This document shows positions 32,918-41,745 of a stretch of DNA of 53,778 nucleotides, piece after piece (the stretch's first letter is position 1; every line of letters begins with the position of its first letter). A program made the translations under genes and the position numbers. This stretch comes from Clostridia bacterium (GTDB taxonomy: Bacteria > Bacillota > Clostridia > Oscillospirales > CAG-272): assembly GCA_017621475.1 (NCBI GenBank), contig JAGATA010000030.1:1-53778 (forward strand). The letters run 5' to 3'. The notes below the pieces were generated by a model. The model did not search any database. It saw only the letters and a program-made list of their open reading frames with translations, and was not told where the DNA came from.

Positions 32918-34087
32918 TCAGATGCGGTATTTTTCATAAAGAGGGCTCATAGCGCGCAAGCGCTCCACCGTGTTTTTAAGGTTTTCGATTATATAATCAA
33001 CATCCTCTTCCGTATTTTCGTGAGAAAGCGTGAGGCGAACAGAGCCGTGTGCCACCTCATGCGGAAGACCTATCGCAAGAAGCACGTGCGAAGGATCGAG
33101 TGAATTTGAAGAGCACGCCGAACCCGTGGAACAGCATATGCCCGCCATATCCATCAAAAGAAGTATGCTCTCTCCTTCTATAAACTCAAAAGAGATATTT
33201 GCGTTTCCCGGCAGTCTGTGCTTGCGCGAACCGTTCAAGCGTGAATACGGTATTTTCAAAAGCTCATCGATAAGCCTGTTTCTCATTTTTTCCACACGAG
33301 CCATATCGGGAAGACGGGATACAGCAATTTCAAGCGCTTTTGCAAAAGCCGCAATATACGGAAGATTTTCCGTACCGCCGCGCCTGCCGCGCTCTTGACC
33401 GCCGCCGTCGATAAGATTTCCTACTTTCTTTCCTTTTTTAATATATAAAAGGCCAATGCCCTTCGGCGCGTGTATCTTGTGGCCCGACGCTGTGAGCATA
33501 TCAACTCCAAGCTCGCGAATGGATATGGGCACGCTTCCCACCGCCTGCACCGCGTCCGTCATACAGAGCACACCGTGCGCGCGGCAAACGCCCGCTATCT
33601 CTTTTATCGGCATTATCGTTCCTATCTCATTGTTCGCATACATAACGGAAACAAGAATAGTATCTTCCCTTATCGCACCTTCAACAGCCTGTGCCGACAC
33701 CCTGCCGTCGCCGTCAACGTCAAGATAAGTGACCTCAAATCCCTCTTTTTCAAGCGAACGGCAGGTCTTGAGCACTGCAGGATGCTCCACCTTTGTCGTG
33801 ATGATATGCTTTCCCTTTGAAGCATTAGCCAAAGCCGCACCGCGAATAGCGTGATTATCCGCTTCCGTTCCGCAGGAGGTAAAATATATCTCATCTTTTT
33901 CGCAATCAAGAAGCAAGGCTATTTTTTCTCTGTAGGCGTTAAGCGCTTTTTTTGCTTCGTTTCCCTTACTGTGTATGCTGGAAGGGTTACCCCATTTTTC
34001 TTTAAGATACGGCATCATCTCTTCGATGACCTCGGGAAGCGGCGCCGTCGTTGCCGCGTTATCCGCATATACAAATCTTTTTTCCAA
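32918..34087 (-). CDS. nifS: Cysteine desulfurase, NifS/IscS family (second of two)
   Basis: 389 residues starting at TTG 34087, 9 bases after AAGGGG. Motifs: YADNAATTAP, EHPAV with His102 on PLP, TDAVQAVG, SGHKIHAPKG with Lys204 bearing PLP, and CCSTGSACSS with Cys325 as persulfide site. Its position directly before nifU and mnmA shows its job: sulfur for Fe-S clusters and for tRNA thiolation. The paralogue at 11817-13001 has the same fold but differs throughout, so this is not a recent duplication. Confidence 0.95.
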   Translation of the reverse strand: MEKRFVYADNAATTAPLPEVIEEMMPYLKEKWGNPSSIHSKGNEAKKALNAYREKIALLLDCEKDEIYFTSCGTEADNHAIRGAALANASKGKHIITTKVEHPAVLKTCRSLEKEGFEVTYLDVDGDGRVSAQAVEGAIREDTILVSVMYANNEIGTIMPIKEIAGVCRAHGVLCMTDAVQAVGSVPISIRELGVDMLTASGHKIHAPKGIGLLYIKKGKKVGNLIDGGGQERGRRGGTENLPYIAAFAKALEIAVSRLPDMARVEKMRNRLIDELLKIPYSRLNGSRKHRLPGNANISFEFIEGESILLLMDMAGICCSTGSACSSNSLDPSHVLLAIGLPHEVAHGSVRLTLSHENTEEDVDYIIENLKNTVERLRAMSPLYEKYRI

Positions 34088-34107
34088 AATGAGTTACCCC
34101 TTTCGTT

Positions 34108-34545
34108 TTACATAAATTTTTCTGCTTCCGAAACAGCTATCGAGTCGCAACGTTCATTGTATTCGTGCCCGTTATGACCGCGCACCCAAACGAACTTGAG
34201 CGTGTGCTTTGCGGAAACTTCAAGATATTTCTGCCAAAGCTCCACATTAAGTACAGGCTTTTTATCGCTCTTTTTCCAGTCGTTTTTTATCCAAGAACGA
34301 AGCCAGCCTTCATTTATTGCGGAAACGACGTATTTTGAATCGGAGATTATCTCCACCTCGCAAGGCTCTTTGAGCGCTTCAAGCCCGGCTATTACCGCGG
34401 AAAGCTCCATTCGGTTGTTCGTGGTATTTGCCTCTCCACCGGAAAGAACCTTTTCATGGTCTCCGTAAACGAGGATGCAAGCATACCCTCCCGCGCCGGG
34501 GTTTCCTTTGCACGCCCCGTCCGTGTACATATAAACCTTTTTCAT
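34108..34545 (-). CDS. rnhA: Ribonuclease HI
   Basis: 145 residues; GGAGG upstream of ATG 34545. Cleaves RNA in RNA-DNA hybrids, with two metal ions. Catalytic set is complete: Asp9 (MYTDGACKGNPG), Glu47 (NNRMELSAV), Asp69 (IISDSKYVV), His124 (VRGHNGHEYNE) and Asp134. Bacterial-type with the basic handle region (SWIKNDWKKSDKKPV). No N-terminal hybrid-binding domain. Confidence 0.96.
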   Translation of the reverse strand: MKKVYMYTDGACKGNPGAGGYACILVYGDHEKVLSGGEANTTNNRMELSAVIAGLEALKEPCEVEIISDSKYVVSAINEGWLRSWIKNDWKKSDKKPVLNVELWQKYLEVSAKHTLKFVWVRGHNGHEYNERCDSIAVSEAEKFM

Positions 34546-34560
34546 ATATCCTCCGCGATA

Positions 34561-35841
34561 TTATTTCTTCATATTTTCGGGAAGCACGCCTTTTATGCGT
34601 TCCCAGTATGCTTTTGCCGCCTGTTCGTTCTTGTTTTCTCCAAAACGGTAGTAACAAGTACCCGCAAGGTCGCTCGGCAAATACTGTTGTTTTACATAGT
34701 GGTTGGGATAATCGTGGGGATATTTATAATTCTGCCCTTTTTCATCGCTGTTAATACCGTCAAAATGAACATTTTGAAGGCATCTGGGCGGAGTCATTCC
34801 CTTACCCTTAGCAACATCTGCCGCCGCCGCATGATATGCGGCATACGAAGCATTGGATTTGGGCGCCGTGGCAAGAGCCACTGTCGCGTGGGCAAGCGGC
34901 ACCGCCGCTTCGGGAAGCCCCAGCTCCTTTGCGCTCTCAACGCAAGCGCGGGTAAGTATCGCCCCTTGCGGATAAGCAAGCCCTATATCCTCGCTTGCGA
35001 TAACCTGAAGTCTGCGGCAAGCGGAGATAAGATCCCCCCCTGCCAAAAGTTTTGCAAGGTAGAATATCGCCGCATCGGGGTCAGAACCTCTAATGGACTT
35101 TTGAAGTGCCGAAAGCAGGTCGTAATGTCCGTCTCCCGCTTTGTCAAAGCCCGTCATTCCCATAACTTCGGGCAAAAACACCTTTATATCCTCCGGCGTT
35201 ATCGTGCCATCGGAAATATTTGCAACGTTTTCAAAAAGATTTATGGCGCGCCTTGCGTCGCCCGCTGCGGAAAGTGCAATAGATTTAACGGCGGAAGGCT
35301 CTATTTCTATTTTTCTTCCGCTTTCTTTTTCAAGATATTCTTTTGCGCTGTGAACAGCTCTTTCAAGCTCCGAAACATCTATCGGTTTAAATTCAAACAC
35401 AGCAGAGCGCGAAATAATTGCGGGATAAACGTAAAAATAAGGGTTTTCCGTTGTAGAGGCAATGAGCGTTATACGCCCATCCTCTATAAATTCAAGTAAG
35501 GATTGCTGTTGCTTTTTATTGAAATACTGTATTTCATCAAGGTAAAGCAGTATTCCATCGCTTCCGAGAAAGGAGTTTGTTTCGGCGATTATCTCTTTTA
35601 TATCAGAAATGCCTGCGCTTGTGGCGTTTAGCTTGTAAAGCGTTTTTCCCGAAGCCTTTGCAAGAATGTTTGCAGACGTTGTTTTCCCCGTTCCCGAAGG
35701 ACCGAAAAATATCATATTTGGAATATGCTTAGAAGCTATCATTCGGGCAAATATGCCGTTTTCACCAAAAAGCTTTCGGTCGCCGTAAACGTGTGCAAAA
35801 TCTTCAGGGCGCATTCTGTCCGCCAAAGGTCCCGTTATCAT
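34561..35841 (-). CDS. rarA: Replication-associated recombination protein A (AAA+ ATPase, RarA/MgsA/WRNIP1 family)
   Basis: 426 residues; AAGGAG precedes ATG 35841. Clamp-loader-like AAA+ protein acting at stalled forks. N-terminal PLADRMRPEDF; Walker A GPSGTGKTTSA; Walker B LLYLDEIQYFNKKQQ; sensor 1 LIASTTENPYF; sensor 2 AAGDARRAINLFE. The C-terminal tetramerisation domain contains the family-typical GSDPDAAIFYLAKLLAGGD and QYLPSDLAGTCYYRFG segments. Lies 15 bp before rnhA. Confidence 0.95.
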   Translation of the reverse strand: MITGPLADRMRPEDFAHVYGDRKLFGENGIFARMIASKHIPNMIFFGPSGTGKTTSANILAKASGKTLYKLNATSAGISDIKEIIAETNSFLGSDGILLYLDEIQYFNKKQQQSLLEFIEDGRITLIASTTENPYFYVYPAIISRSAVFEFKPIDVSELERAVHSAKEYLEKESGRKIEIEPSAVKSIALSAAGDARRAINLFENVANISDGTITPEDIKVFLPEVMGMTGFDKAGDGHYDLLSALQKSIRGSDPDAAIFYLAKLLAGGDLISACRRLQVIASEDIGLAYPQGAILTRACVESAKELGLPEAAVPLAHATVALATAPKSNASYAAYHAAAADVAKGKGMTPPRCLQNVHFDGINSDEKGQNYKYPHDYPNHYVKQQYLPSDLAGTCYYRFGENKNEQAAKAYWERIKGVLPENMKK

Positions 35842-35862
35842 TCTATTTCTCCTTTCCCAGGT

Positions 35863-36498
35863 TTATTTTTTGCAGTTAAAATCTTTGAATGGGCAGTTTT
35901 CGCAAAGAGGTGCGCGTGCCGAACACGTTTCTCTTCCGAAAAGAACAAGTCTGTGGCAAAAATCAGACTGTTCTTCATCAGGGACAAGTGCTTTGAGCGC
36001 TATCTCGACCTTGTGTGGATCCTTGCTGTCGCAAAGACCGAGTCTGCCCGAAATCCTTATGCAGTGCGTATCCGCAACGATAGCGGGTTTGTGGTAAATA
36101 TCGCCTAAGATGAGATTGGCTATCTTGCGCCCAACGCCCGGAAGCTTCAAAAGATCTTCCATATTATCGGGCACTTCCCCGCCAAAATCTTCTATTATCA
36201 TCTTCGAAAAGTCCACAAGATTTTTCGCCTTGACCTTATACACTCCGCAGGAAAAGACGAGCTTTTCCACGTCGGCGTATTCTGCCGCCGCCATAGCATG
36301 AACATCGGGATATTTTTCGAAAAGGTCGCGGCAAACTATATTCACCCTTGCATCCGTACATTGCGCAGAAAGCCGCCCCATAACGAGAAGACGCCAAGGG
36401 TCGCCCTCATACTCCAGCGCACAAAGCGCCGAAGGATATATTTCTTTAAGCGCCGCAACAACATCGGCGGCGCGTTTTTTCTTTTCTTTTTCCGTCAT
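35863..36498 (-). CDS. nth: Endonuclease III
   Basis: 211 residues. DNA glycosylase/AP lyase for oxidised pyrimidines. Helix-hairpin-helix LLKLPGVGRKIANLIL with catalytic Lys125; catalytic Asp143 in VADTHC. The C-terminal 4Fe-4S loop has Cys192, Cys199, Cys202 and Cys209; the last spacing is six residues rather than the more usual five. ATG 36498 overlaps the end of maf by one-base spacing, so translation is coupled. Confidence 0.95.
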   Translation of the reverse strand: MTEKEKKKRAADVVAALKEIYPSALCALEYEGDPWRLLVMGRLSAQCTDARVNIVCRDLFEKYPDVHAMAAAEYADVEKLVFSCGVYKVKAKNLVDFSKMIIEDFGGEVPDNMEDLLKLPGVGRKIANLILGDIYHKPAIVADTHCIRISGRLGLCDSKDPHKVEIALKALVPDEEQSDFCHRLVLFGRETCSARAPLCENCPFKDFNCKK

Positions 36499-36499
36499 A

Positions 36500-37111
36500 T
36501 CAAAGCTCCGCTATATCAAAAACATCAGTACCGAAATATACTTTCATCATCCTTGTAAAAAGTGCCACGGGAAAGCCGACGATATTATAAAAATCGCCCT
36601 CTATGCGCTCCGCAAAGCAAGAGCCGAGCATCTGTATCGCGTACGAGCCTGCTTTTCCTCTCGGTTCGCCCGTTTCAACGTACCGCTTTATCTCTTTTTC
36701 GGAAATTTCGCGAAATTTAACGTCGGTGCGCGCAAAATCCGTGTAAACTTTTCCTCCCAAACGCAGAGTAAGCCCTGAATAAACGCTGTGCCAGGATTCA
36801 GAAAGCACTCCCAAGGTAAGTATCGCGTGCGCATCGTCAAGCGGCTTTCCTATGACCATTCCGTCGTAGCAAACTATCGTATCGCAGGATATTATGAGGG
36901 TTTTGGAAATCTCAACGCCTTGTTTTTTTAGCTTTTCTGCAACGTCTTCTCCCTTTCTGCGTGAAAGGAGGCTTACGTAGTCGCCTGCGTCAAGCTCTGT
37001 TTCCATCTCCTCATCTGCATCGGAGGGAATAACCTCAAACGGAATTTTGAGCATTTCCAAAATTTCTTTTCTTCTTTGCGAAGAGGATGCAAGTATGATC
37101 TTTTCTATCAT
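36500..37111 (-). CDS. maf: Maf-family nucleoside triphosphate pyrophosphatase
   Basis: 203 residues from ATG 37111 (AAGGT 7-8 bases upstream). Hydrolyses non-canonical or regular nucleoside triphosphates (dTTP/UTP in the YhdE-type branch), preventing their incorporation. Marks: ILASSSQRRKEIL at the N-terminus, SCDTIVCYDGMVIGKP, and the KEIKRYVETGEPRGKAGSYAIQ segment. The earlier association with septum formation comes from overexpression in Bacillus. It starts 10 bp after the U32 peptidase stop. Confidence 0.94.
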   Translation of the reverse strand: MIEKIILASSSQRRKEILEMLKIPFEVIPSDADEEMETELDAGDYVSLLSRRKGEDVAEKLKKQGVEISKTLIISCDTIVCYDGMVIGKPLDDAHAILTLGVLSESWHSVYSGLTLRLGGKVYTDFARTDVKFREISEKEIKRYVETGEPRGKAGSYAIQMLGSCFAERIEGDFYNIVGFPVALFTRMMKVYFGTDVFDIAEL

Positions 37112-37121
37112 AAAAATTACC

Positions 37122-39179
37122 TTATATTCTTTTAAATTTTCCGCGCGGTGCGCTTTTTTCCCTAGCACATTCAATTATCGCGTCCACCTCGAATGGCTTT
37201 TCGTCCGTGAAAACAAAGTGGGAGAAAAGCCCTGCCCTCTCTTTATCGAGCATATATATAGGCACGCTGTTGAAGATAACATTCCTATGTCCCGCTTCGC
37301 GTGCTACGGGAAAGACAGTATCCGTCCTATCTTTAAGATAAGAGAATTTCTTTCCATCACAAAACGTGCATTTTTCGCGCGGCACGGTGAGAGCGTTCAT
37401 ATCTCTTATCGCGCATTTTTCAAGCGTCATAACGGGAATCTTGCCATATGCGATAATACCCCTTGCAATTCCTGCGCCAAGACGGGAAGCCTTGCTTGCC
37501 GAAAGTTCGGGAGAGATTATAACGGACTTAAAGCCGAGCTTTTCGTAAATTGCGGCAGAATACGGATTCCACACGTTAAGACGCATATCGCCGTAAAGCT
37601 TCATGCCAAGGTTTTTAGCCATATCAACCTGCCAAAGGTTTGTAATAAGTGCCTTTTTACATCCGAGAGAAACGCATTTTTGCAGTTTTTCGCGCACAGT
37701 TGGGAGCTCAGTATCGAACGCAACGGGCTGTAATGCCACGCCGACGTTTTCGTAATTGCGAAGACCGCCGACGATATATTCATCCGGAGGCACGAATATA
37801 TCGTCAAAATACGCAAGCGCCTTTTGCGTTAAGCTTGAAGCGTAAACGAAATACGCGCTTTTTTTGTCCGAACGGACAAGCGGAAATTTGTCCCTATTAT
37901 AAATAGGATGTTTTTCTTCTTTTTTGCCATCCAGCAAAGCGGTAAGTCTTTCGCAAAGCTCTCGGCGCACCGCATTTACCGCAGACATAGGTATCATCAC
38001 GTTTTCGCCGGCTTCAACGGTAACGTCGCCCGTTTCTGCTTCAAATATCGTTGTGCCGAGCTTTAAAAGATTTTCTCTTACTCTGTCAGCACTCACAGGG
38101 CTTGTACGCGCTTCCTCCGCCACGGATCCAAGCACTTCGGCAAAGAAAGTTTCTCCGCTGCGCAAAACCGTACCCGAAAGTTTAATCGGTTCTCCTGCAA
38201 AAAGGCGCGCATACATCTTCACGGGAAGTTTTTTGCCGTATTTTACATCCACCTGCGCCGTGCGCGAAGCCGATTTATTTTCCTGCGTTCTTACACCGAG
38301 CATAGAACGCGATATTTTTTCTTCAAAATAGCCGTTTGTAAAGCCGGAGCGAGAGAAAAGAGACGCAAGATATTCCATCTCGTCTTTTGTTGCGTTTCTG
38401 CCCTCGTCAAGAAGCTTTCTGTAAACGGAAATAACTCCGTAAACGTATTCGGGGCTTTTTAGCCTTCCTTCCACCTTGAGAGAAGCCACCCCCAGAGGAA
38501 GAATATCTTCTATATGTGAAGCAAGCGCAAGGTCCTTGAGTGAAAGGGGGTATTCACAGCCGCGGCATTTATACGGCAGTCTGCAAGGTTGTGCGCATTC
38601 CCCGCGGTTTCCGCTTCTTCCCCCGATAACAGAGCTCATAAGGCACGCGCCCGAATGGCTCACACAGAGTGCACCGTGAACGAATATCTCCGTTTCTATA
38701 GGCGAGCTTTCGCAAAGTTTACGAAGGCTTGGAAGAGTTATCTCCCTTGCCGCTACCATACGGGAAAAACCGAGGCTTTTAAGTATTTTTGCGTTTTCCG
38801 TATTTTCACCGCAAACCTGCGTGCTTGCGTGAAGTTCTGCTTCGGGAAAATATTTTTTTATAAGCGAAGCAAGACCCAGATCAGCCGTGATTATCGCATC
38901 TGCGCCGGCATTAAGCACAAGCTCCGCGTCGTGCAGAGCATCAAAAAGTTCACCCTCATAAAGCTGGGTGTTCATTGTTATATTCGATTTTACTCCAAGC
39001 GTTTTCAAGCGCTTGATGGCGGAAACGATCTCCTCTGCACCGAAATTATCGGCACTTGCGCGCGCGTTAAAATTTTTCGTGCCGAAATAAACCGCATCAG
39101 CTCCCGCCGCCACGGCTGCTTCAAGTGCTTGAAGCGAACCTGCCGGCGCAAGCAGTTCCGGAAGTTTGATGTCAGCCAT
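37122..39179 (-). CDS. Peptidase U32 family protein (collagenase-like)
   Basis: 685 residues from ATG 39179; its start overlaps the end of zapA (ATGGCTGA). The N-terminal U32 domain shows PELLAPAGSLQALEAAVAAGADAVYFG, the central VHGALCVSHSGACLMSS, and GNRGECAQPCRLPY with the conserved cysteines; a DUF3656-like insert follows in the middle. Members of this family are involved in tRNA/rRNA hydroxylation (RlhA, TrhP) as well as being labelled peptidases. The long form with DUF3656 is closest to RlhA/YdcP, so 23S rRNA hydroxylation is a reasonable alternative role. Located in the housekeeping operon between zapA and maf. Confidence 0.9.
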   Translation of the reverse strand: MADIKLPELLAPAGSLQALEAAVAAGADAVYFGTKNFNARASADNFGAEEIVSAIKRLKTLGVKSNITMNTQLYEGELFDALHDAELVLNAGADAIITADLGLASLIKKYFPEAELHASTQVCGENTENAKILKSLGFSRMVAAREITLPSLRKLCESSPIETEIFVHGALCVSHSGACLMSSVIGGRSGNRGECAQPCRLPYKCRGCEYPLSLKDLALASHIEDILPLGVASLKVEGRLKSPEYVYGVISVYRKLLDEGRNATKDEMEYLASLFSRSGFTNGYFEEKISRSMLGVRTQENKSASRTAQVDVKYGKKLPVKMYARLFAGEPIKLSGTVLRSGETFFAEVLGSVAEEARTSPVSADRVRENLLKLGTTIFEAETGDVTVEAGENVMIPMSAVNAVRRELCERLTALLDGKKEEKHPIYNRDKFPLVRSDKKSAYFVYASSLTQKALAYFDDIFVPPDEYIVGGLRNYENVGVALQPVAFDTELPTVREKLQKCVSLGCKKALITNLWQVDMAKNLGMKLYGDMRLNVWNPYSAAIYEKLGFKSVIISPELSASKASRLGAGIARGIIAYGKIPVMTLEKCAIRDMNALTVPREKCTFCDGKKFSYLKDRTDTVFPVAREAGHRNVIFNSVPIYMLDKERAGLFSHFVFTDEKPFEVDAIIECAREKSAPRGKFKRI

Positions 39180-39417
39180 TATTTTTTTTTGCTTCCGCAA
39201 GAGCTACCTTGAGCTTGAAGTTTTCGTCAAGAAGATCGAGCGCGTAAACGAGAGCCGCGTCCATTTTGGAAATGCCGTTTCCGGAAAGCGCAAGCGTATT
39301 CACCCTCTGAGAAACGAGAGCACCGAGCTTTTCAACGTATTCGGGATTTTCGTCTGTAACAAGGGAAATCTTGCTTCCCGCTATATTAAGAGATACTTTT
39401 CTTTTGATTTTTTCCAT
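39172..39417 (-). CDS. zapA: Cell division protein ZapA
   Basis: 81 residues from ATG 39417, with GGAG 8 bases upstream; an upstream GTG overlaps that site. Small ZapA domain: KRKVSLNIAGSKISLVTDE, then NPEYVEKLGALVSQRVN and a C-terminal coiled coil (ALVYALDLLDENFKLKVALAEA). ZapA cross-links FtsZ protofilaments at the Z ring. It heads the nine-gene operon running to mnmA. Confidence 0.9.
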   Translation of the reverse strand: MEKIKRKVSLNIAGSKISLVTDENPEYVEKLGALVSQRVNTLALSGNGISKMDAALVYALDLLDENFKLKVALAEAKKNNG

Positions 39418-39455
39418 AGTTTCCACTCCGTATCAATAAAATTTTCTAAAAAGCA

Positions 39456-39484
39456 TTGAATTTGATTTTTTAAAAGGATATAAT
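39456..39484 (+). promoter_or_regulatory. SigA-type promoter of thiI
   Basis: TTGAAT (39456-39461), 17 bp, TATAAT (39479-39484). The leader of about 130 bases contains a perfect stem GTGTTATTA/TAATAACAC (39513-39533). Confidence 0.7.
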
Positions 39485-39619
39485 AAACTTATAATATTGC
39501 GGCTTTACAACCGTGTTATTATTATAATAACACATTTATTTAATAAATCCAATAGTTTTTCGCAAATCAAACCGTTTTTTGATTTTTCGTCAAAACAAGC
39601 CGCACTTGAAAGGATAAAT

Positions 39620-40801
39620 ATGAAAAAGATCATTCTTTGTAAATTCGGCGAGATCGCGCTCAAAGGCGCGAACCGCGCTTATTTTGAAAAGCTCCTCAAA
39701 GTAGAGCTTAAAAGAAGACTTCGCAATTTCGGCAAATTCAAGATATATTCCGCGCAAAGCACGGTGTATATAGAGCCGCTTGAAGATTCGTGCGATATGG
39801 ATTTTGCATACCGTGCGGCAAAAAACACGTTCGGAGTTTCTGCAGTACAGATGGCACTTGAAGTTCCCAAGGACATGAAACAGATACTTTCCACAATCGG
39901 CACGGAATTTATGCCATACATAGAAGATGCAAAAACCTTCAAAGTTGAAGCAAAACGCTCCGACAAGAAGTTCCCCCTCGAATCCCCCGAAATATGCAAG
40001 CTCGTCGGCGGTGCAATACTTGAAGCGTGCCACGGCAGAAAAAAAGTCGATGTTCACACACCCGAAGTTTGCGTTCGCGTTGAGATACGCGATTACGCAG
40101 CTTATATCTGTGCAGGTCAGGAACGCGCTATCGGCGGTATGCCGCAGGGCTCCAACGGCAAGGGACTTCTTCTCCTTTCCGGCGGCATAGACAGCCCCGT
40201 TGCAGGCTACCAGATGGCAAAGCGCGGCGTAAAAATAGAATCTCTCCATTTTGAAAGCTTCCCTTACACAAGTGAACGTGCAAAAGAAAAAGTGCTTGAC
40301 CTTGCAAATAAAGTTGCCTCTTATTCGGGAGAGATGAATGTTCACGTTATCTCCCTTACGCACATCCAGGAGGTTATGCGCGACACCATCGAAGAGGATT
40401 ACTTCACGCTCATCCTTCGCCGCTTTATGATGCGCCTTGCAATGAAGGTTGCTAAAAAATATTATTGCGATGCCGTTATCACGGGCGAAAGCATCGGTCA
40501 GGTGGCAAGCCAGACTATGCAAGCTCTTGTAGTAACGGATATTATCTCCGAGATCCCTGTTTTCCGCCCTCTTATCGGCAACGACAAAGAAGATATTATC
40601 AAGATCGCGCGCGAAATAGATACTTTTGAAACGTCCATTCTTCCCTACGAAGATTGCTGCACGGTATTTACCCCTCGCCACCCAAAAACACGCCCCGAAC
40701 TTGATAAAGTTATCGCGGAAGAGACAAAACTTGACGTTGATGCTCTCGTTGAAGAAGCATTTGAAACGCTCGAAACGATCGTTGTAACGGGCTTGGATTG
40801 A
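39620..40801 (+). CDS. thiI: tRNA 4-thiouridine synthase ThiI
   Basis: 393 residues from ATG 39620 after AAAGGA; the frame is open upstream, but that stretch is leader. Adenylates U8 of tRNA and exchanges it for sulfur; also feeds thiamine synthesis in some bacteria. N-terminal ferredoxin-like and THUMP domains (KFGEIALKGANRAYFEKLL), then the PP-loop LLLLSGGIDSPVAGY, and DCCTVFTPRHPKTRP near the end. The C-terminal rhodanese domain of the E. coli enzyme is absent, as in Bacillus, so sulfur must come directly from a desulfurase; NifS in the divergent operon is a candidate. Confidence 0.95.
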   Translation: MKKIILCKFGEIALKGANRAYFEKLLKVELKRRLRNFGKFKIYSAQSTVYIEPLEDSCDMDFAYRAAKNTFGVSAVQMALEVPKDMKQILSTIGTEFMPYIEDAKTFKVEAKRSDKKFPLESPEICKLVGGAILEACHGRKKVDVHTPEVCVRVEIRDYAAYICAGQERAIGGMPQGSNGKGLLLLSGGIDSPVAGYQMAKRGVKIESLHFESFPYTSERAKEKVLDLANKVASYSGEMNVHVISLTHIQEVMRDTIEEDYFTLILRRFMMRLAMKVAKKYYCDAVITGESIGQVASQTMQALVVTDIISEIPVFRPLIGNDKEDIIKIAREIDTFETSILPYEDCCTVFTPRHPKTRPELDKVIAEETKLDVDALVEEAFETLETIVVTGLD

Positions 40802-40861
40802 TAAAAAATCGCTTTTTTTGACATAATTGACAGATAAACAACACGATATCAAACTTAAATG

Positions 40862-40890
40862 TTGACTTTTTTCGTAAAATGTGATATCCT
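40862..40890 (+). promoter_or_regulatory. Promoter of the minD-mgsA pair
   Basis: TTGACT (40862-40867), 17 bp, TATCCT (40885-40890). Confidence 0.55.
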
Positions 40891-40930
40891 GAAATTGGAA
40901 TTTTGGTTTTACTAATGGGAGGTGAATAAA

Positions 40931-41716
40931 TTGTCCGAAACATCCCTCGGAACACATGTTATACTTTTTACGTCCTGCAAAGGCGGCGTCGGAAAATCCA
41001 CTGTTTGCGCAAACCTCGCAATGGCGCTTGCCGAGCTTGGAAAAAAAGTACTTCTTATTGATTGCGACTTCGGCAACAGATGCCTTGATATAATACTCGG
41101 TCTTACCGATGAATCCGTTTACGACATAGGCGATGTCGTTTTGGGAAGAATCTCTCCCGAAGAAGCTATCGTCAAAGATAAACGCACACCAAATCTTCAT
41201 TTTATTGCTGCTCCCTATAACTTCAGCAATAATATGAGTAAGAGCGCATTCAAGCGCACGGTTGAAACATACGTTAAGTCCGGTCATTACGATTACATTT
41301 TCATAGACACGCCCGGCGGAGTGGGCGAACCGCTTATGTTCGCGGCAAGCGTTGCCGATATTGCTTATATAATCGTTGCCCCCTCGCGTGCCGCCATCCG
41401 CGCGGCAGAACGTACCGCGGTATTCCTCGAAAGCAAAGGTGTTCGCCGCGAAAGACTTATCATCAACAAATTGCCCGGCAGATCCGTCAAGCGTGCCAAG
41501 GAAGAGATCGTTTCCGTAATAGACGAAACTTCCGTAAAACTCATCGGCGTAGTTCCGTATGACGCGGAGCTTATCTATGCGGGAGATGCGGGTAAGCTGG
41601 TCGATGAAATACTCAGCACGAACGTTACCGCCGCTTTTGAAAACATTGCCTACAGAACGGTGGGCATAAACCGCCCGCTTTTCTACAACATCAAACGTCT
41701 TAAAAGACTTAAATAA
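40931..41716 (+). CDS. MinD-like ParA/SIMIBI ATPase
   Basis: 261 residues from TTG 40931, 8 bases after GGAGG; an in-frame GTG at 40922 overlaps that site. Deviant Walker A CKGGVGKSTV with the signature lysine, LIDCDFGNRCLDIILG (switch I type segment like MinD), and FIDTPGGVGEP. The C-terminus NIKRLKRLK is short and basic with a preceding hydrophobic stretch, and could act as a weak membrane-targeting helix as in MinD. Neither minC nor minE is adjacent, so a true Min role is an inference. mgsA follows by 29 bp, an arrangement also known for minD clusters in Clostridia. Confidence 0.85.
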   Translation: MSETSLGTHVILFTSCKGGVGKSTVCANLAMALAELGKKVLLIDCDFGNRCLDIILGLTDESVYDIGDVVLGRISPEEAIVKDKRTPNLHFIAAPYNFSNNMSKSAFKRTVETYVKSGHYDYIFIDTPGGVGEPLMFAASVADIAYIIVAPSRAAIRAAERTAVFLESKGVRRERLIINKLPGRSVKRAKEEIVSVIDETSVKLIGVVPYDAELIYAGDAGKLVDEILSTNVTAAFENIAYRTVGINRPLFYNIKRLKRLK

Positions 41717-41745
41717 GAAAAAATTTTCTGATAAGGAGTATAAAT

